Shown here one piece after another: positions 16,337 to 24,311 of a stretch of 64,000 nt of DNA (the stretch's first letter is position 1; the number at the start of each line of letters is the position of its first letter). The translations under genes were made by a program, and so were the position numbers. Origin of the DNA: Jatrophihabitans sp. (GTDB taxonomy: Bacteria > Actinomycetota > Actinomycetes > Mycobacteriales > Jatrophihabitantaceae); the NCBI GenBank assembly GCA_036389035.1, contig DASVQQ010000001.1, positions 1-64,000 on the forward strand, in the 5' to 3' direction. Under the pieces are notes generated by a model. That model saw only the letters and a list, made by a program, of their open reading frames with translations. It made no database searches and was not told where the DNA came from.

Positions 16337-17269
16337 TCAGGACGCGGTTCGGTGGCGCGCCTCGGTCCACGGCACGGCACGGTCGGCGGCCACGCTCACC
16401 AGCGCGTCGAGGCGGGGGCGTGCGACGCTCTCCAGGAACTCCTGACGCGCCGCGCCGGTCAACGGCAGGACTTCCCGCCACACCGAGCGGCCCGCGATGA
16501 AGCCCGAAGCGCCACCGTCGTCGAAGGCGACCTTCAGCACCTCGGTGAACTCCTCGAACGGCACGCCGGCCGACAGGACGGCCCACGGCCGGTCGAGGAC
16601 CGCCGCCAGCCGCCGGCAACCCTCCGGGGAACCCGGGTACTCCAGCTTGAGCAGGTCGATGTCCAGTTCGTTCAGCGCCCGCGCTGACTCGATGATGGCG
16701 TCCTCGCGAGCCTTGCCGCTCAGGTCCTCATCGGGCAACGGGTACACCAGGTTCTCGATCACCGCAGGCACCCCTTCGGCGCGGCAGTCAGCGATCACCT
16801 CACGGCAGACGTCGAGCACCTCGGCGACCAGATCCGGGGCGCCGGCGGCAGGAGCAGGCCGGTCGGCACGCAGTTGCACGAAGAACTTCACAGCGTCGCC
16901 GCCCTGGTCGAGAACCCAGCGGGCGTTCAGCTCCGGATCACGGTGGGTCCGGGGCTCGCCGTTGTAGGTGTGACGCTCGGACGGCTCGGCCGCGACGAGC
17001 AAGCCGCAGTTCGCCGCGAGCGCGCCGGCTTGCATGACTGCCGGGACACCGTAGGTGGGATCGAAGAGAATGCCACTGGCACCGGGAGTGAGCACGCGGG
17101 CGACATCGGCCTTGGCGGTGCGCAGGTCCTCGTCACTGGCATCGAGGCCGACGGCCGTGAACATGCGACGCAGCGTGTTTCGCTGGTCCATCGCGATGAT
17201 GGAGAACACTCCGTTGTCCGCCGCGATGTCATCGAGGGTCTTGATGGGCTTGGTGGTGACTGCTGTCAT
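16337..17269 (-). CDS. Class I aldolase of the LacD/YihT family (tagatose 1,6-bisphosphate or sulfofructose 1-phosphate aldolase-like)
   Basis: The 310-residue TIM barrel matches the LacD/YihT group of Schiff-base aldolases. The likely catalytic lysine is K208 in LLKLEYP. K128 in VKFFVQL, the strand ILFDPTYG at 67-74, and VLSAGVPFEEF at 231-241 are further family features. LacD splits tagatose 1,6-bisphosphate; YihT splits 6-deoxy-6-sulfofructose 1-phosphate; both release DHAP. AAGGAAG precedes the ATG. It follows the LacI-FGGY genes with a 12-bp gap, so the kinase product is probably its substrate. The sequence alone does not separate the two substrate options. Confidence 0.85.
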   Translation of the reverse strand: MTAVTTKPIKTLDDIAADNGVFSIIAMDQRNTLRRMFTAVGLDASDEDLRTAKADVARVLTPGASGILFDPTYGVPAVMQAGALAANCGLLVAAEPSERHTYNGEPRTHRDPELNARWVLDQGGDAVKFFVQLRADRPAPAAGAPDLVAEVLDVCREVIADCRAEGVPAVIENLVYPLPDEDLSGKAREDAIIESARALNELDIDLLKLEYPGSPEGCRRLAAVLDRPWAVLSAGVPFEEFTEVLKVAFDDGGASGFIAGRSVWREVLPLTGAARQEFLESVARPRLDALVSVAADRAVPWTEARHRTAS

Positions 17270-17281
17270 CTCGTTTCTTCC

Positions 17282-18694
17282 TTAATGGTGAACTGTGATG
17301 GGGTCGGTGTCGCGGCTTGCCTGGACGACGAAGTCGGCAAGCGGGGTCGAGCCGTCCGAGACGGCGTACATGGCCAGCAGGGCAGCGCCGGTGACGCCCG
17401 GCTGGGTGACAGGTGAGAAGCACAGGTTGTCGATCGCCGAGGCTTTCGCGGCCCGAACGCTGGCCATTCGCGTCCAGCCACCGGAGGCGATCCCTCGCCG
17501 GTGCGGACCGACCACTCGTTCGATGTTGGCCAGCAGCGTCCTGATCTCCGCGGCGGTGTACCGGGTGGCAGCGGCCCAGATCGCCGCCGGAGTCGCGTCG
17601 TCGCCGAACCGGATGACGACGTCGTTGCCGGTCGGGCCCGCGCCGGAGACCTCCAGCCCCGGCGGCAGCGTGTCGACGGCCAGGCTTGCCCGATCGACGG
17701 CGGCGCGGCCCTCGGGCGAGTCGGCTCCGAGCGAGGTCAGGACCCGGCGCAGCAGCAGGCCACCCCGCACCCCGGCGAGGATGAGGGTGCTGTCGGGCAG
17801 GACGTGGCTGCCTGCCGACCAACCGGAGCCGACAACGATCCCGCGCTGCCGGTCGTCCAGGCGGCCAGGGATCGAGCGGGCCACCACGTCGGCAGTGCCA
17901 CTGGAGTTGAACAGCTCGTCGGGTCCGACGGCGCCGCTGCCGAGCGCCGCGACGGGATGATCGTGGCCGGCCACGGTCAGCGCGGCCTGGGCGCTGCCGG
18001 TGGGCGCCAGGTCCTGGCGGAGCCGCCCGGCGCACTGTCCGGCGGGCAGCGCCGGCGGCAGCAGCCCGGCCGGCAGCCCCGCGGCGCTGAGCCCGTCCAG
18101 CCATGGATCGCCGGTGTTCTGATCGATCAAGCCGGTTCGCGATGCCAGTGACGGCTCGCGGACCTGGTCACCCCCGAGCTGGTGGACGATCCACTCGGGG
18201 ACGCTGAGCCATCGAGCGCCCGGCCCGATGGTCCAGCCGTTGTCCCGCAACCACATCAGTTTCGCGATGCTCGCCTGGCAGTCCCAGGGCAGGCCGGTCC
18301 TGGCGGCGAACAGCTCGGCGAATCCCGGATCGGCTGCCGCGAGCCGATCGACCTGCTGGTGGCCGCGGCGGTCGAACCACGCCAGGACGGGAGCCATCGG
18401 GCGTCCGGCGGGGTCCAGCAGAACACCGCTTTCGGCCAGGCCCGCAACCGCGATGCCACGAACGCGAACCGGCCCGACGGTTGACTCCGCGGTGGAGGTC
18501 GCCCGGGAGATCAGCTGCGTCGCAAGGTTCAGCAGGATCTCTGGACCGGTCTCGGTACGCCCGTCGGGATATTTGTGCCATGGCGTGGGAGCTTCGACGA
18601 TGGCGAGGTCACGGTGGTCATCGGTGCGTACGAGCGCCTTGGACGTTGTGGTTCCCAGGTCCAGGCCGATGAAGACGTCGGACGATGAGGTCAT
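17282..18694 (-). CDS. FGGY-family carbohydrate kinase
   Basis: The 470-residue kinase has VFIGLDLGTTTSKALV at the N-terminus, GIAVAGLAESGVLLD, APVLAWFDRRG, TVAGHDHPVAALG, SSGTADVV and the C-terminal RGIASGGWTRM. Its layout matches the kinase at 24312-25655 (AESGVLLD/GESGVLLD, TVAGHDH, GTA), so the two are paralogues of one subfamily distinct from XylB. It overlaps the LacI stop by 4 bp and is 12 bp from the aldolase, giving a LacI-kinase-aldolase operon. The substrate is probably a ketose. Confidence 0.88.
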   Translation of the reverse strand: MTSSSDVFIGLDLGTTTSKALVRTDDHRDLAIVEAPTPWHKYPDGRTETGPEILLNLATQLISRATSTAESTVGPVRVRGIAVAGLAESGVLLDPAGRPMAPVLAWFDRRGHQQVDRLAAADPGFAELFAARTGLPWDCQASIAKLMWLRDNGWTIGPGARWLSVPEWIVHQLGGDQVREPSLASRTGLIDQNTGDPWLDGLSAAGLPAGLLPPALPAGQCAGRLRQDLAPTGSAQAALTVAGHDHPVAALGSGAVGPDELFNSSGTADVVARSIPGRLDDRQRGIVVGSGWSAGSHVLPDSTLILAGVRGGLLLRRVLTSLGADSPEGRAAVDRASLAVDTLPPGLEVSGAGPTGNDVVIRFGDDATPAAIWAAATRYTAAEIRTLLANIERVVGPHRRGIASGGWTRMASVRAAKASAIDNLCFSPVTQPGVTGAALLAMYAVSDGSTPLADFVVQASRDTDPITVHH

Positions 18695-19683
18695 GGGCGC
18701 TGCTCTCCGGAACCGCGTTGGATGAGGCGCACCGGCACCTGGAGGTGTTCGACCCGAAGTCCCGGATCGGCGATTCGAGCGAGGAGTCGAGCCGCCGCCG
18801 CGCGCCCGACCTCGGATGCGGAATGGTCGATCACGGTGATCGCCGGTCGCAACGTGTCAGCCATGGCGAAGTCGCCGAAGCCGACGAGCGCGATGCCGGC
18901 GCGGCCGCGCGCGTGCAGGGTGGGCACGACGCCGAGCGAGCTGCGGGTTCCGGCGCTGAAGATAGCGGTGGGAGGTTCCTCGAGGTCCAGCAACGCCGCT
19001 GTGGCCGCCGCCGCGTCCGGCGCTGTGACGCAGTCCAAGCGGACCAGCTGCTCCTCCACCGTCACACCGTGGCTGGCAAGGGCATCCCGGTAGCCGGCCA
19101 GGCGAGCCGCCGATGTCGTGATCGCCGGGCTGTCTCCGACATAGGCGATCCGGCGATGGCCGTGCTTCAGGAGATGACTGACCGCTTCGACAGCGGCTCG
19201 ATGGTCATCGATACCGACCAGGTCGGCCTGCAGGCCGTAGGCGGCGCGGTCGACGAACACGACGGGCGCCGGGGTGTGCGCGAGCCAGCTGTGGTCGTCA
19301 CCGGTAGGCGAGATCAGCAGGCCGCCGACCCGCCGTTGCAGCATCCGGTCGACGATGCGGCGCTCCGCGGCGCTGTCACGGTGCGTGCTGGCGACCAGAA
19401 CCGACTTGCCGTCCACGGTGATGGCCGCCTCGACTGCCTCGGTCAGCGCCGAGAAGAACGGATCGGCGACCGACTCGACGATCAGGCCGATCGTGGTGTC
19501 CGTGCCGGCGCGCAGCGAGCGCGCCATCGCGTCCGGTTGGAACTGCAGCTCACGCATCGCCTGCTGCACGCGCTGCCTGGTGGCCGAAGCCACCCGGTGG
19601 TCATCGTTGAGCACCCGGGACGCGGTGCGCAGGCTCACGCCTGCCGCCTCGGCGACATCACGCAGGATGGTTCGGCCGTTCAT
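18691..19683 (-). CDS. LacI-family transcriptional regulator (second)
   Basis: The 330-residue repressor begins ILRDVAEAAGVSLRTASRVLN (helix-turn-helix at residues 5-25), followed by the sensor domain (IGLIVESVADPFFSAL, VGGLLISPTG, VVFVDRA, TAIFSAG). The ATG at 19683 puts the HTH at the usual distance from the N-terminus; an ATG at 19728 is possible but lies inside an operator half-site region. Two copies of a perfect palindrome lie immediately upstream, so autoregulation of the LacI-kinase-aldolase operon is likely. It is only moderately similar to the other LacI protein, and its operators differ. Confidence 0.92.
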   Translation of the reverse strand: MNGRTILRDVAEAAGVSLRTASRVLNDDHRVASATRQRVQQAMRELQFQPDAMARSLRAGTDTTIGLIVESVADPFFSALTEAVEAAITVDGKSVLVASTHRDSAAERRIVDRMLQRRVGGLLISPTGDDHSWLAHTPAPVVFVDRAAYGLQADLVGIDDHRAAVEAVSHLLKHGHRRIAYVGDSPAITTSAARLAGYRDALASHGVTVEEQLVRLDCVTAPDAAAATAALLDLEEPPTAIFSAGTRSSLGVVPTLHARGRAGIALVGFGDFAMADTLRPAITVIDHSASEVGRAAAARLLARIADPGLRVEHLQVPVRLIQRGSGEQRP

Positions 19684-19730
19684 GCCAGCGTCATCGACCT
19701 CTCGTCGATCGGTTGATCGGGGCTTCACAC

Positions 19731-19797
19731 CAGCTTTGCCATCGATGGCAAAGCTGCACTGAAACCACTATGGCACGGCTTTGCCATCGATGGCAAA
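19731..19797. promoter_or_regulatory. Paired LacI operators (perfect palindromes) upstream of the LacI-kinase-aldolase operon
   Basis: TTTGCCATCGATGGCAAA occurs twice, at 19735-19752 and 19780-19797, 45 bp centre to centre. The first extends to a 26-bp perfect palindrome at 19731-19756. The central CG and 18-bp symmetry are typical of LacI-family sites. The pair spans the region between the upstream ATPase gene (stop at 19808) and the LacI start, so a repression loop over the promoter is plausible. Confidence 0.8.
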
Positions 19798-19807
19798 CCC
19801 CTGCGAG

Positions 19808-20362
19808 CTAGCGCCGGAGTCGCGCTGAAACCAGCTCCGCCAAGTCCTCGGCCGGAGCCGCGGCATCCAGCCGAAGGTGCGGCCCGACCGGTGGATCGAG
19901 ATCCAGCCGAGCGAGCAGGCCTGCCTCGTCGCGGAGCTTGTCGACGTCTCGCAGCGCCGCCCGCGCCCGCATCCGCGCGAGGAGCTGGTGCGGTTCCAGC
20001 TGCAGCCACACCAGGACCGGCACCCCGCCGGCTGCCTCCAGCCGGCGCTCCAGCTGCTGCCACGCGTCGAGCTGACGCCGCTCGGTCGTGAACGGGGCCA
20101 CCAGCACGACGGCCGAACCGCAGCGCAGGTTGTCCTCGGCCAGGTGGAGGATCGTCTCGTACCGCGCGGCACGGGTGAGCGCGACAAGCCGGGGGTCGTC
20201 CAGGTCGTGGACGTCGATGAGCGAGCCGATGACCTCGACGAGCGCGCCGGTGGCCACGTCCTGGTCGATCAGCGCTGCGGTCATCCGCGCGGCCAGGGCG
20301 GCCGCCAAGGTGCTCTTGCCGGTCGCGGGGGCTCCGGTCACCAGGATCACGGGAGGCCTCAC
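19808..20362 (-). CDS. P-loop NTPase/kinase-like protein (AAA_33, gluconate-kinase-like)
   Basis: The 184-residue protein opens VILVTG and has Walker A GAPATGKS at 10-17. It has the DQD-containing strand ALIDQDVATGAL, a lid-like Arg-rich helix (LLARMRARAALRDVD), and a hydrophobic strand VPVLVWLQLE. This matches small P-loop kinases such as gluconate or shikimate-type kinases. It starts at a GTG with GGTGAGG upstream, 10 bp after the AGE-family gene. A role phosphorylating a sugar or sugar acid is plausible from context; no substrate signature is visible. Confidence 0.72.
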   Translation of the reverse strand: MRPPVILVTGAPATGKSTLAAALAARMTAALIDQDVATGALVEVIGSLIDVHDLDDPRLVALTRAARYETILHLAEDNLRCGSAVVLVAPFTTERRQLDAWQQLERRLEAAGGVPVLVWLQLEPHQLLARMRARAALRDVDKLRDEAGLLARLDLDPPVGPHLRLDAAAPAEDLAELVSARLRR

Positions 20363-20372
20363 GACAAGGACC

Positions 20373-21668
20373 TCACCGGCTGGCTGAACGGGGTCGCGCG
20401 TCGGCGTTCACTCCAGGCCCCAGCTCCCTGGCCAGCGCTGTCGCGAACGTGGGCGCCAGCGGCAGCACCGGGATGATCGTGGCCTGCAGGGCGTGATACA
20501 CATCGGGTTTTCCGCTCCAGACGGTGGCAGCCGGCCGGTTGCGGGGGTCGAGTTCATGTCGCCACGACCCGCCGACCGGGTCGAGGAAGAGCGCGGCCGC
20601 GTGATCCCACCAGAGGCGGTACCAGTGCTCGTACCGCGGGTCGTCGGTGACCCCGCCGAGGGCCGCGGCCGCTCCCAGTGCCTCGGTGAGAACCCAGTGC
20701 AGCCGGTCCCGCACCACGGGGGTCCCGTCCCAGTCGACGGTGTAGACGAACCCCTCTGCCCCGTCGACCGACCAGCCGAGGCGCACCGCCGCTCCGAACA
20801 GCGACTCGGCGTCGGCAAGCAGCCAGTCCGGAGCCGCCGGCCCCAGCGCGGCGCGCAGGTGCAGCGCCAGCCGAGCCCACTCCATCAGGTGCCCGATGGT
20901 GACCCCGTACGGGCGGAACTGGTGGGCCCGATCAGAGGTGTTGTAGTCCGGCAGCGCCTGCCAGGAGGAATCGAAATGCTCCGGCAGGCTCCAGCTGTTC
21001 GAGCGGGCGAACCCGTGCACGACGCGCTCGACGATGCGTAGCGCCCGGTCCCGCCACAGCGCCAGACCCGTGACGTCGGCCGCGGCGAGAAAGGCCTCGA
21101 CGGCGTGCATGTTGGCGTTGACCCCTCGATAGGGATCCAGCGTTCGGAACTGCTCGTCCCACTCATCGACGAGCAGCCCGTCCTCCTCGACCCAGAACTG
21201 CTCCTCCACCACCGCCAAGGCATCGCTGAGCAGTCGCGCGGCGCCGTCGCGGCCGGCAGCAGCCGCGCTGGAGGCGGCGAGCACGACGAACGCGTGCTCA
21301 TAAGCGCGCTTCTGCCCTGCGGTAGGGCCATTCGGTCCGACGGCGGTGAACCATCCGCCGTGCTCAAGGTCTCGCAGGCGGCCTGACAGCGCCGCGACCC
21401 CGTGATCGGCAAGCCGGCCCATCCCCGGCAGGCCCAGAAGCTGGCCGAGAGAGAACACGTGAGTCATGCGGCTGGTGATGTAGGTATGAACAGGCTGATC
21501 GAGCAGCGCGACGCCGTTGTCGTCGAGCCAGGCGAATCCCCCGTCGGGGTGCGCCGAGGCCATGGCGAAATCCAGCAGCCGAACGCATTCCTCGGCCAGC
21601 CACGCGCGGTGCGACGGCAGGGTCGTCCACTTCGGTCCCGCGAACTGCGTGTTCTCCATGGCAACCAC
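20373..21668 (-). CDS. AGE-family epimerase/isomerase (mannose or sulfoquinovose isomerase-like)
   Basis: The 431-residue protein matches the (alpha/alpha)6-barrel N-acylglucosamine 2-epimerase superfamily. It shows TYITSRMTHVFSLG near residues 55-70, YEHAFVVLAAS, DEWDEQF, GVNANMHAVEAFLAA, GHLMEWARL and the late DVYHALQATIIPVLP. Members such as YihS and bacterial mannose isomerase convert aldoses to ketoses; the two His in HAF and HLMEW segments are typical acid-base residues. It begins with GTG (21668) or ATG (21659) and leads the ATPase gene. A nearby ketose kinase and DHAP aldolases suggest it makes the ketose. Confidence 0.85.
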   Translation of the reverse strand: MVAMENTQFAGPKWTTLPSHRAWLAEECVRLLDFAMASAHPDGGFAWLDDNGVALLDQPVHTYITSRMTHVFSLGQLLGLPGMGRLADHGVAALSGRLRDLEHGGWFTAVGPNGPTAGQKRAYEHAFVVLAASSAAAAGRDGAARLLSDALAVVEEQFWVEEDGLLVDEWDEQFRTLDPYRGVNANMHAVEAFLAAADVTGLALWRDRALRIVERVVHGFARSNSWSLPEHFDSSWQALPDYNTSDRAHQFRPYGVTIGHLMEWARLALHLRAALGPAAPDWLLADAESLFGAAVRLGWSVDGAEGFVYTVDWDGTPVVRDRLHWVLTEALGAAAALGGVTDDPRYEHWYRLWWDHAAALFLDPVGGSWRHELDPRNRPAATVWSGKPDVYHALQATIIPVLPLAPTFATALARELGPGVNADARPRSASR

Positions 21669-21805
21669 TGTGCACCTGCCCGGAGATCCGCTGGCATCGG
21701 GACCTCCGGTGCGGCTACAGCACGCCCCTTCGCGAGGCCGATGACCCCCTTTCTCCCCGAGTAGGCTGGTGCACGCCGACCATTGTTGACAGGCGGGACG
21801 ACGTC

Positions 21806-22468
21806 ATGGAGCTCCCTGGCCCAGGCCCCGAGGACACCCAAGAACTTCGGGTGCGCTTGAGCCGTTACAACGACGGCGGGTTGGTGCGCAAGGCAGCCAT
21901 GCGGCTCGCCGGGGAGGCGCTCAGCAGCGAGGACCTGGAATTGCTGCGCCGCCGGGACATCGGGGTGGAAGGGCGCGTCGCCGAGGACGTGCTTCGCGCG
22001 GTGTCCGAGTCCGAACCGGTGTGGGCCCTGCTCGCCGAGAAGGGGCTCCCCGAGGACTTGACCGTCGCCGAGCTCGACGCCATCTCCCATGCCTTGCGCG
22101 GAGGCCCCGCAGACCCGAGCAGGAGCAATCCGGTCAGCGTGTCGATGCTGTTCACCGACCCGCGCAACGTGTCCACCCTCCGGCGGATCATCCCGGGCGA
22201 CCTCGAGCCGCACGAAGTCACCGGCTACCGCTATGCCTGCCTGTCAGCGCCGGACTTCGGCACTCCCGAACCGTTCGTGGTCGCGCTGCACAGCAGCCGG
22301 CCCGGCAGGAACTCCGTGACCGCGACGATGCTGGTGGCAGCTACCTTCCTGCGACACGAGCAAGAGTTCGAGGTCCTGTCAGCCGATGCCGCCGAGTGGC
22401 TGGAAGTGATGGTCCGGCTGGATCTCCAGGAGATCATCCGTACCCACCGGCTCCTGCTTCAGGCCTGA
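21806..22468 (+). CDS. Hypothetical protein
   Basis: The 220-residue soluble protein has no motif I recognise. The N-terminal third is charged and helical (LRVRLSRYNDGGLVRKAAMRLAGE), and the middle has a Pro/Ser-rich loop near residues 105-115. The C-terminal half alternates strands and helices (MLVAATFLRHEQEFEVLS, then EWLEVMVRLDLQEI). Codon use fits the surrounding genes, supporting a real gene. It is the only plus-strand gene between the AGE-family isomerase and the PfkB kinase, so it is probably unrelated to the sugar operons. Confidence 0.6.
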   Translation: MELPGPGPEDTQELRVRLSRYNDGGLVRKAAMRLAGEALSSEDLELLRRRDIGVEGRVAEDVLRAVSESEPVWALLAEKGLPEDLTVAELDAISHALRGGPADPSRSNPVSVSMLFTDPRNVSTLRRIIPGDLEPHEVTGYRYACLSAPDFGTPEPFVVALHSSRPGRNSVTATMLVAATFLRHEQEFEVLSADAAEWLEVMVRLDLQEIIRTHRLLLQA

Positions 22469-22476
22469 TCGAGATT

Positions 22477-22510
22477 CTGCTCAGCCGAGGGATTCCTGCT
22501 CAGCCGAGGG
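22477..22510. repeat. 15-bp direct repeat at a convergent gene junction
   Basis: CTGCTCAGCCGAGGG occurs at 22477-22491 and 22496-22510, in the short gap between two convergent genes and running into the kinase stop codon. It looks like a small tandem duplication; no function is evident. Confidence 0.7.
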
Positions 22511-23456
22511 CCGGGGCGCCGTCGCGGTGCAGCCGGTAGGCAGGCGCGGGCTCGCTGACGCGCACGAGTGACCTGTGGTGCTCCGTGATGACGGGTACCC
22601 GGCTTCCTTCCATCCCCACTGCGGCGGTAGCCCACGCGACAGCCTCGCGCAGCGCCGTCTCACCGTCCCCGCCGCCGGCGATAAAACCGGCCAGCAGCGC
22701 GTCACCGGCGCCGATGGTGCTGCGCGGGTTCGGCGCCTGCGCCGACGCGTGCAGCACCTGATCCGCATCGACCAGCAGCGCCCCGTCGCGACCCATGCTG
22801 ACCACCGCTGACCGGGCGCCCCGCTCGATCAGTTGCCGAGCAGCGGCAACCGCGTCGCCGAGGGTGTGGATCGGGCGGCCGACCGCTTCTTCAAGCTCCT
22901 CGACATTCGGCTTGATCACGTCGGGTCCCGCGCTGAGGCCTGCGAGCAACGGCTGTCCGCTGGCGTCGAGGGCGAAGCAGCCACCGGCCTGGTGAACCAG
23001 CCCGCCCACCGTGGCGTAGTAGTCGCTGCTGACGCCGCGGGGCAGGCTTCCCGACGCCACCACCCAGTCGCCTTCGCTGACCCGGTCCAGCAGCGCCGAG
23101 GTGAGACTCCTCAGCTCGGCGGCGCTCAGCTCCGGCCCGGTCGCATTGATCTTGGTCGCCCGGCCGCCGGGCTCGGTGAGGGAGATGTTCACCCGAACCG
23201 CCTCAGAGATCGGGATCGCTTCGAAGTCGACCCGTTCGGCGCGCAGCAGCGATTCGAGCTGGGCTCCGGCGGAGCCGCCGATCGGTAGGATCGCCAGCGA
23301 CGCCACGTCGTTGTTGGTCAGGGCGCGGCTGACGTTGACGCCCTTGCCGCTGGGCTCCTCGTGCTCCGCGGTGGCACGGTGGACGCCGCCGGGAGTCAGC
23401 GACGAGATCTCCAGGGTGCGGTCGACGCTCGGATTGGGGGTCAGGGTGATGATCAC
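22500..23456 (-). CDS. PfkB-family hexose-phosphate kinase (1-phosphofructokinase/tagatose 6-phosphate kinase-like)
   Basis: The 318-residue ribokinase-fold protein opens IITLTPNPSVDRTLEI, the 1-phosphofructokinase/LacC N-terminus, and has GKGVNVSRAL at 37-46. The anion-hole motif is STIGAGDALLAGFIAG, and DVIKPNVEELEEAVG and AVVSMGRDGALLV lie between. These enzymes phosphorylate fructose 1-phosphate, tagatose 6-phosphate or related ketose phosphates. The GTG overlaps the DeoR stop by 4 bp, so the pair is coupled. With the class II aldolase 2 kb away it could supply a bisphosphate for cleavage. The exact substrate is unresolved. Confidence 0.87.
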   Translation of the reverse strand: MIITLTPNPSVDRTLEISSLTPGGVHRATAEHEEPSGKGVNVSRALTNNDVASLAILPIGGSAGAQLESLLRAERVDFEAIPISEAVRVNISLTEPGGRATKINATGPELSAAELRSLTSALLDRVSEGDWVVASGSLPRGVSSDYYATVGGLVHQAGGCFALDASGQPLLAGLSAGPDVIKPNVEELEEAVGRPIHTLGDAVAAARQLIERGARSAVVSMGRDGALLVDADQVLHASAQAPNPRSTIGAGDALLAGFIAGGGDGETALREAVAWATAAVGMEGSRVPVITEHHRSLVRVSEPAPAYRLHRDGAPALG

Positions 23457-24268
23457 GTCAGCTCCACGGTGAGTCCGGTCGCTCGGAGGGCCGCGAGGTC
23501 GTCGGGGGCCAGCCCGGTGTCGGTGAGAAAAAGGTCGATGTCGGCGAGGTCGGCGTGCTGGCAGACGCTCAGCTGCCCGACCTTGCTGTGATCGGCGAGC
23601 AGCACCCTGCGCCGGGCTGCCTTCAGCATGAGCCGCTTGATCGCCGCCTCCTCGTGATCGGGCGTGGTCAGGCCGCGGTCGACGCGGATGCCGTTCGTAC
23701 CGAGAAAGGCCACGTCGACGTTGATCTCAGCCAGCATCCGGGCCGCCCAGCTGCCGACGGTGGCGACCGTCCGGCTGCGCAACCGGCCACCGATCACGAA
23801 CACCGTCAGATGTGGCCGCGCCAGCAGCGTCAGGGCGATGGGCAGGGCAGTGGTGAACACCGTGAGCTCACGGTCATCGGACAGCAACGCGGCCAGCCGA
23901 GCGGTGGTGGACCCGGCATCGATGAACACCGAGCCGGATGAGGGCAGGTGTGCCAGCGCCGCGGTGGCGATGCGGTCCTTCTCCGCGGCGTATTCCGTCC
24001 GGGCGGTCACCGCCGGTTCGTAGTGCAGCTCGCCGATCGGCACCGCTCCCCCGTGCACCCGGCGCAGCAATCCCTGCCGCTCGAGCTGAATGATGTCCTT
24101 GCGGACGGTCTCGCTGGTGACCCGCAACCTGCGTGCCATGTCGGCCGCGTCGACCCGTCCGGACGTCCGGAGGGTGGAGATGATCGCTTGCTGCCGTTGC
24201 GGCGAGTACGGACTGCGACCGTTGTCGGAGTCCGCCCGCCCGGTAGACCTGCTCGCGTTACGGGCCAC
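23453..24268 (-). CDS. DeoR/GlpR-family transcriptional regulator
   Basis: The 271-residue regulator has the DeoR helix-turn-helix at residues 24-60 (QRQQAIISTLRTSGRVDAAD, then VTSETVRKDI), the LLRRVHGGAV link, and a DeoR C-terminal sensor (VFIDAGSTTARLAALL, VFVIGGRLR, GVATVG-like segments, and LLADHSKVG). Family members usually sense sugar phosphates. It starts at a GTG after GGAAGAGA and overlaps the PfkB kinase gene. The direct repeats at 25695-25721 between the next kinase and the aldolase are candidate sites. Confidence 0.92.
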   Translation of the reverse strand: MARNASRSTGRADSDNGRSPYSPQRQQAIISTLRTSGRVDAADMARRLRVTSETVRKDIIQLERQGLLRRVHGGAVPIGELHYEPAVTARTEYAAEKDRIATAALAHLPSSGSVFIDAGSTTARLAALLSDDRELTVFTTALPIALTLLARPHLTVFVIGGRLRSRTVATVGSWAARMLAEINVDVAFLGTNGIRVDRGLTTPDHEEAAIKRLMLKAARRRVLLADHSKVGQLSVCQHADLADIDLFLTDTGLAPDDLAALRATGLTVELT

Positions 24269-24311
24269 GGTCTCTTCCGCCCCTCATGACAGGTTGTCGG
24301 CCATCGGCTGG

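Noticed and set aside
21783..21792. TTGACA before the 220-residue hypothetical gene taken as a -35 element
   Set aside because: It lies only about 20 bp from the start codon, too close for a -35 box followed by a -10 box and a leader.
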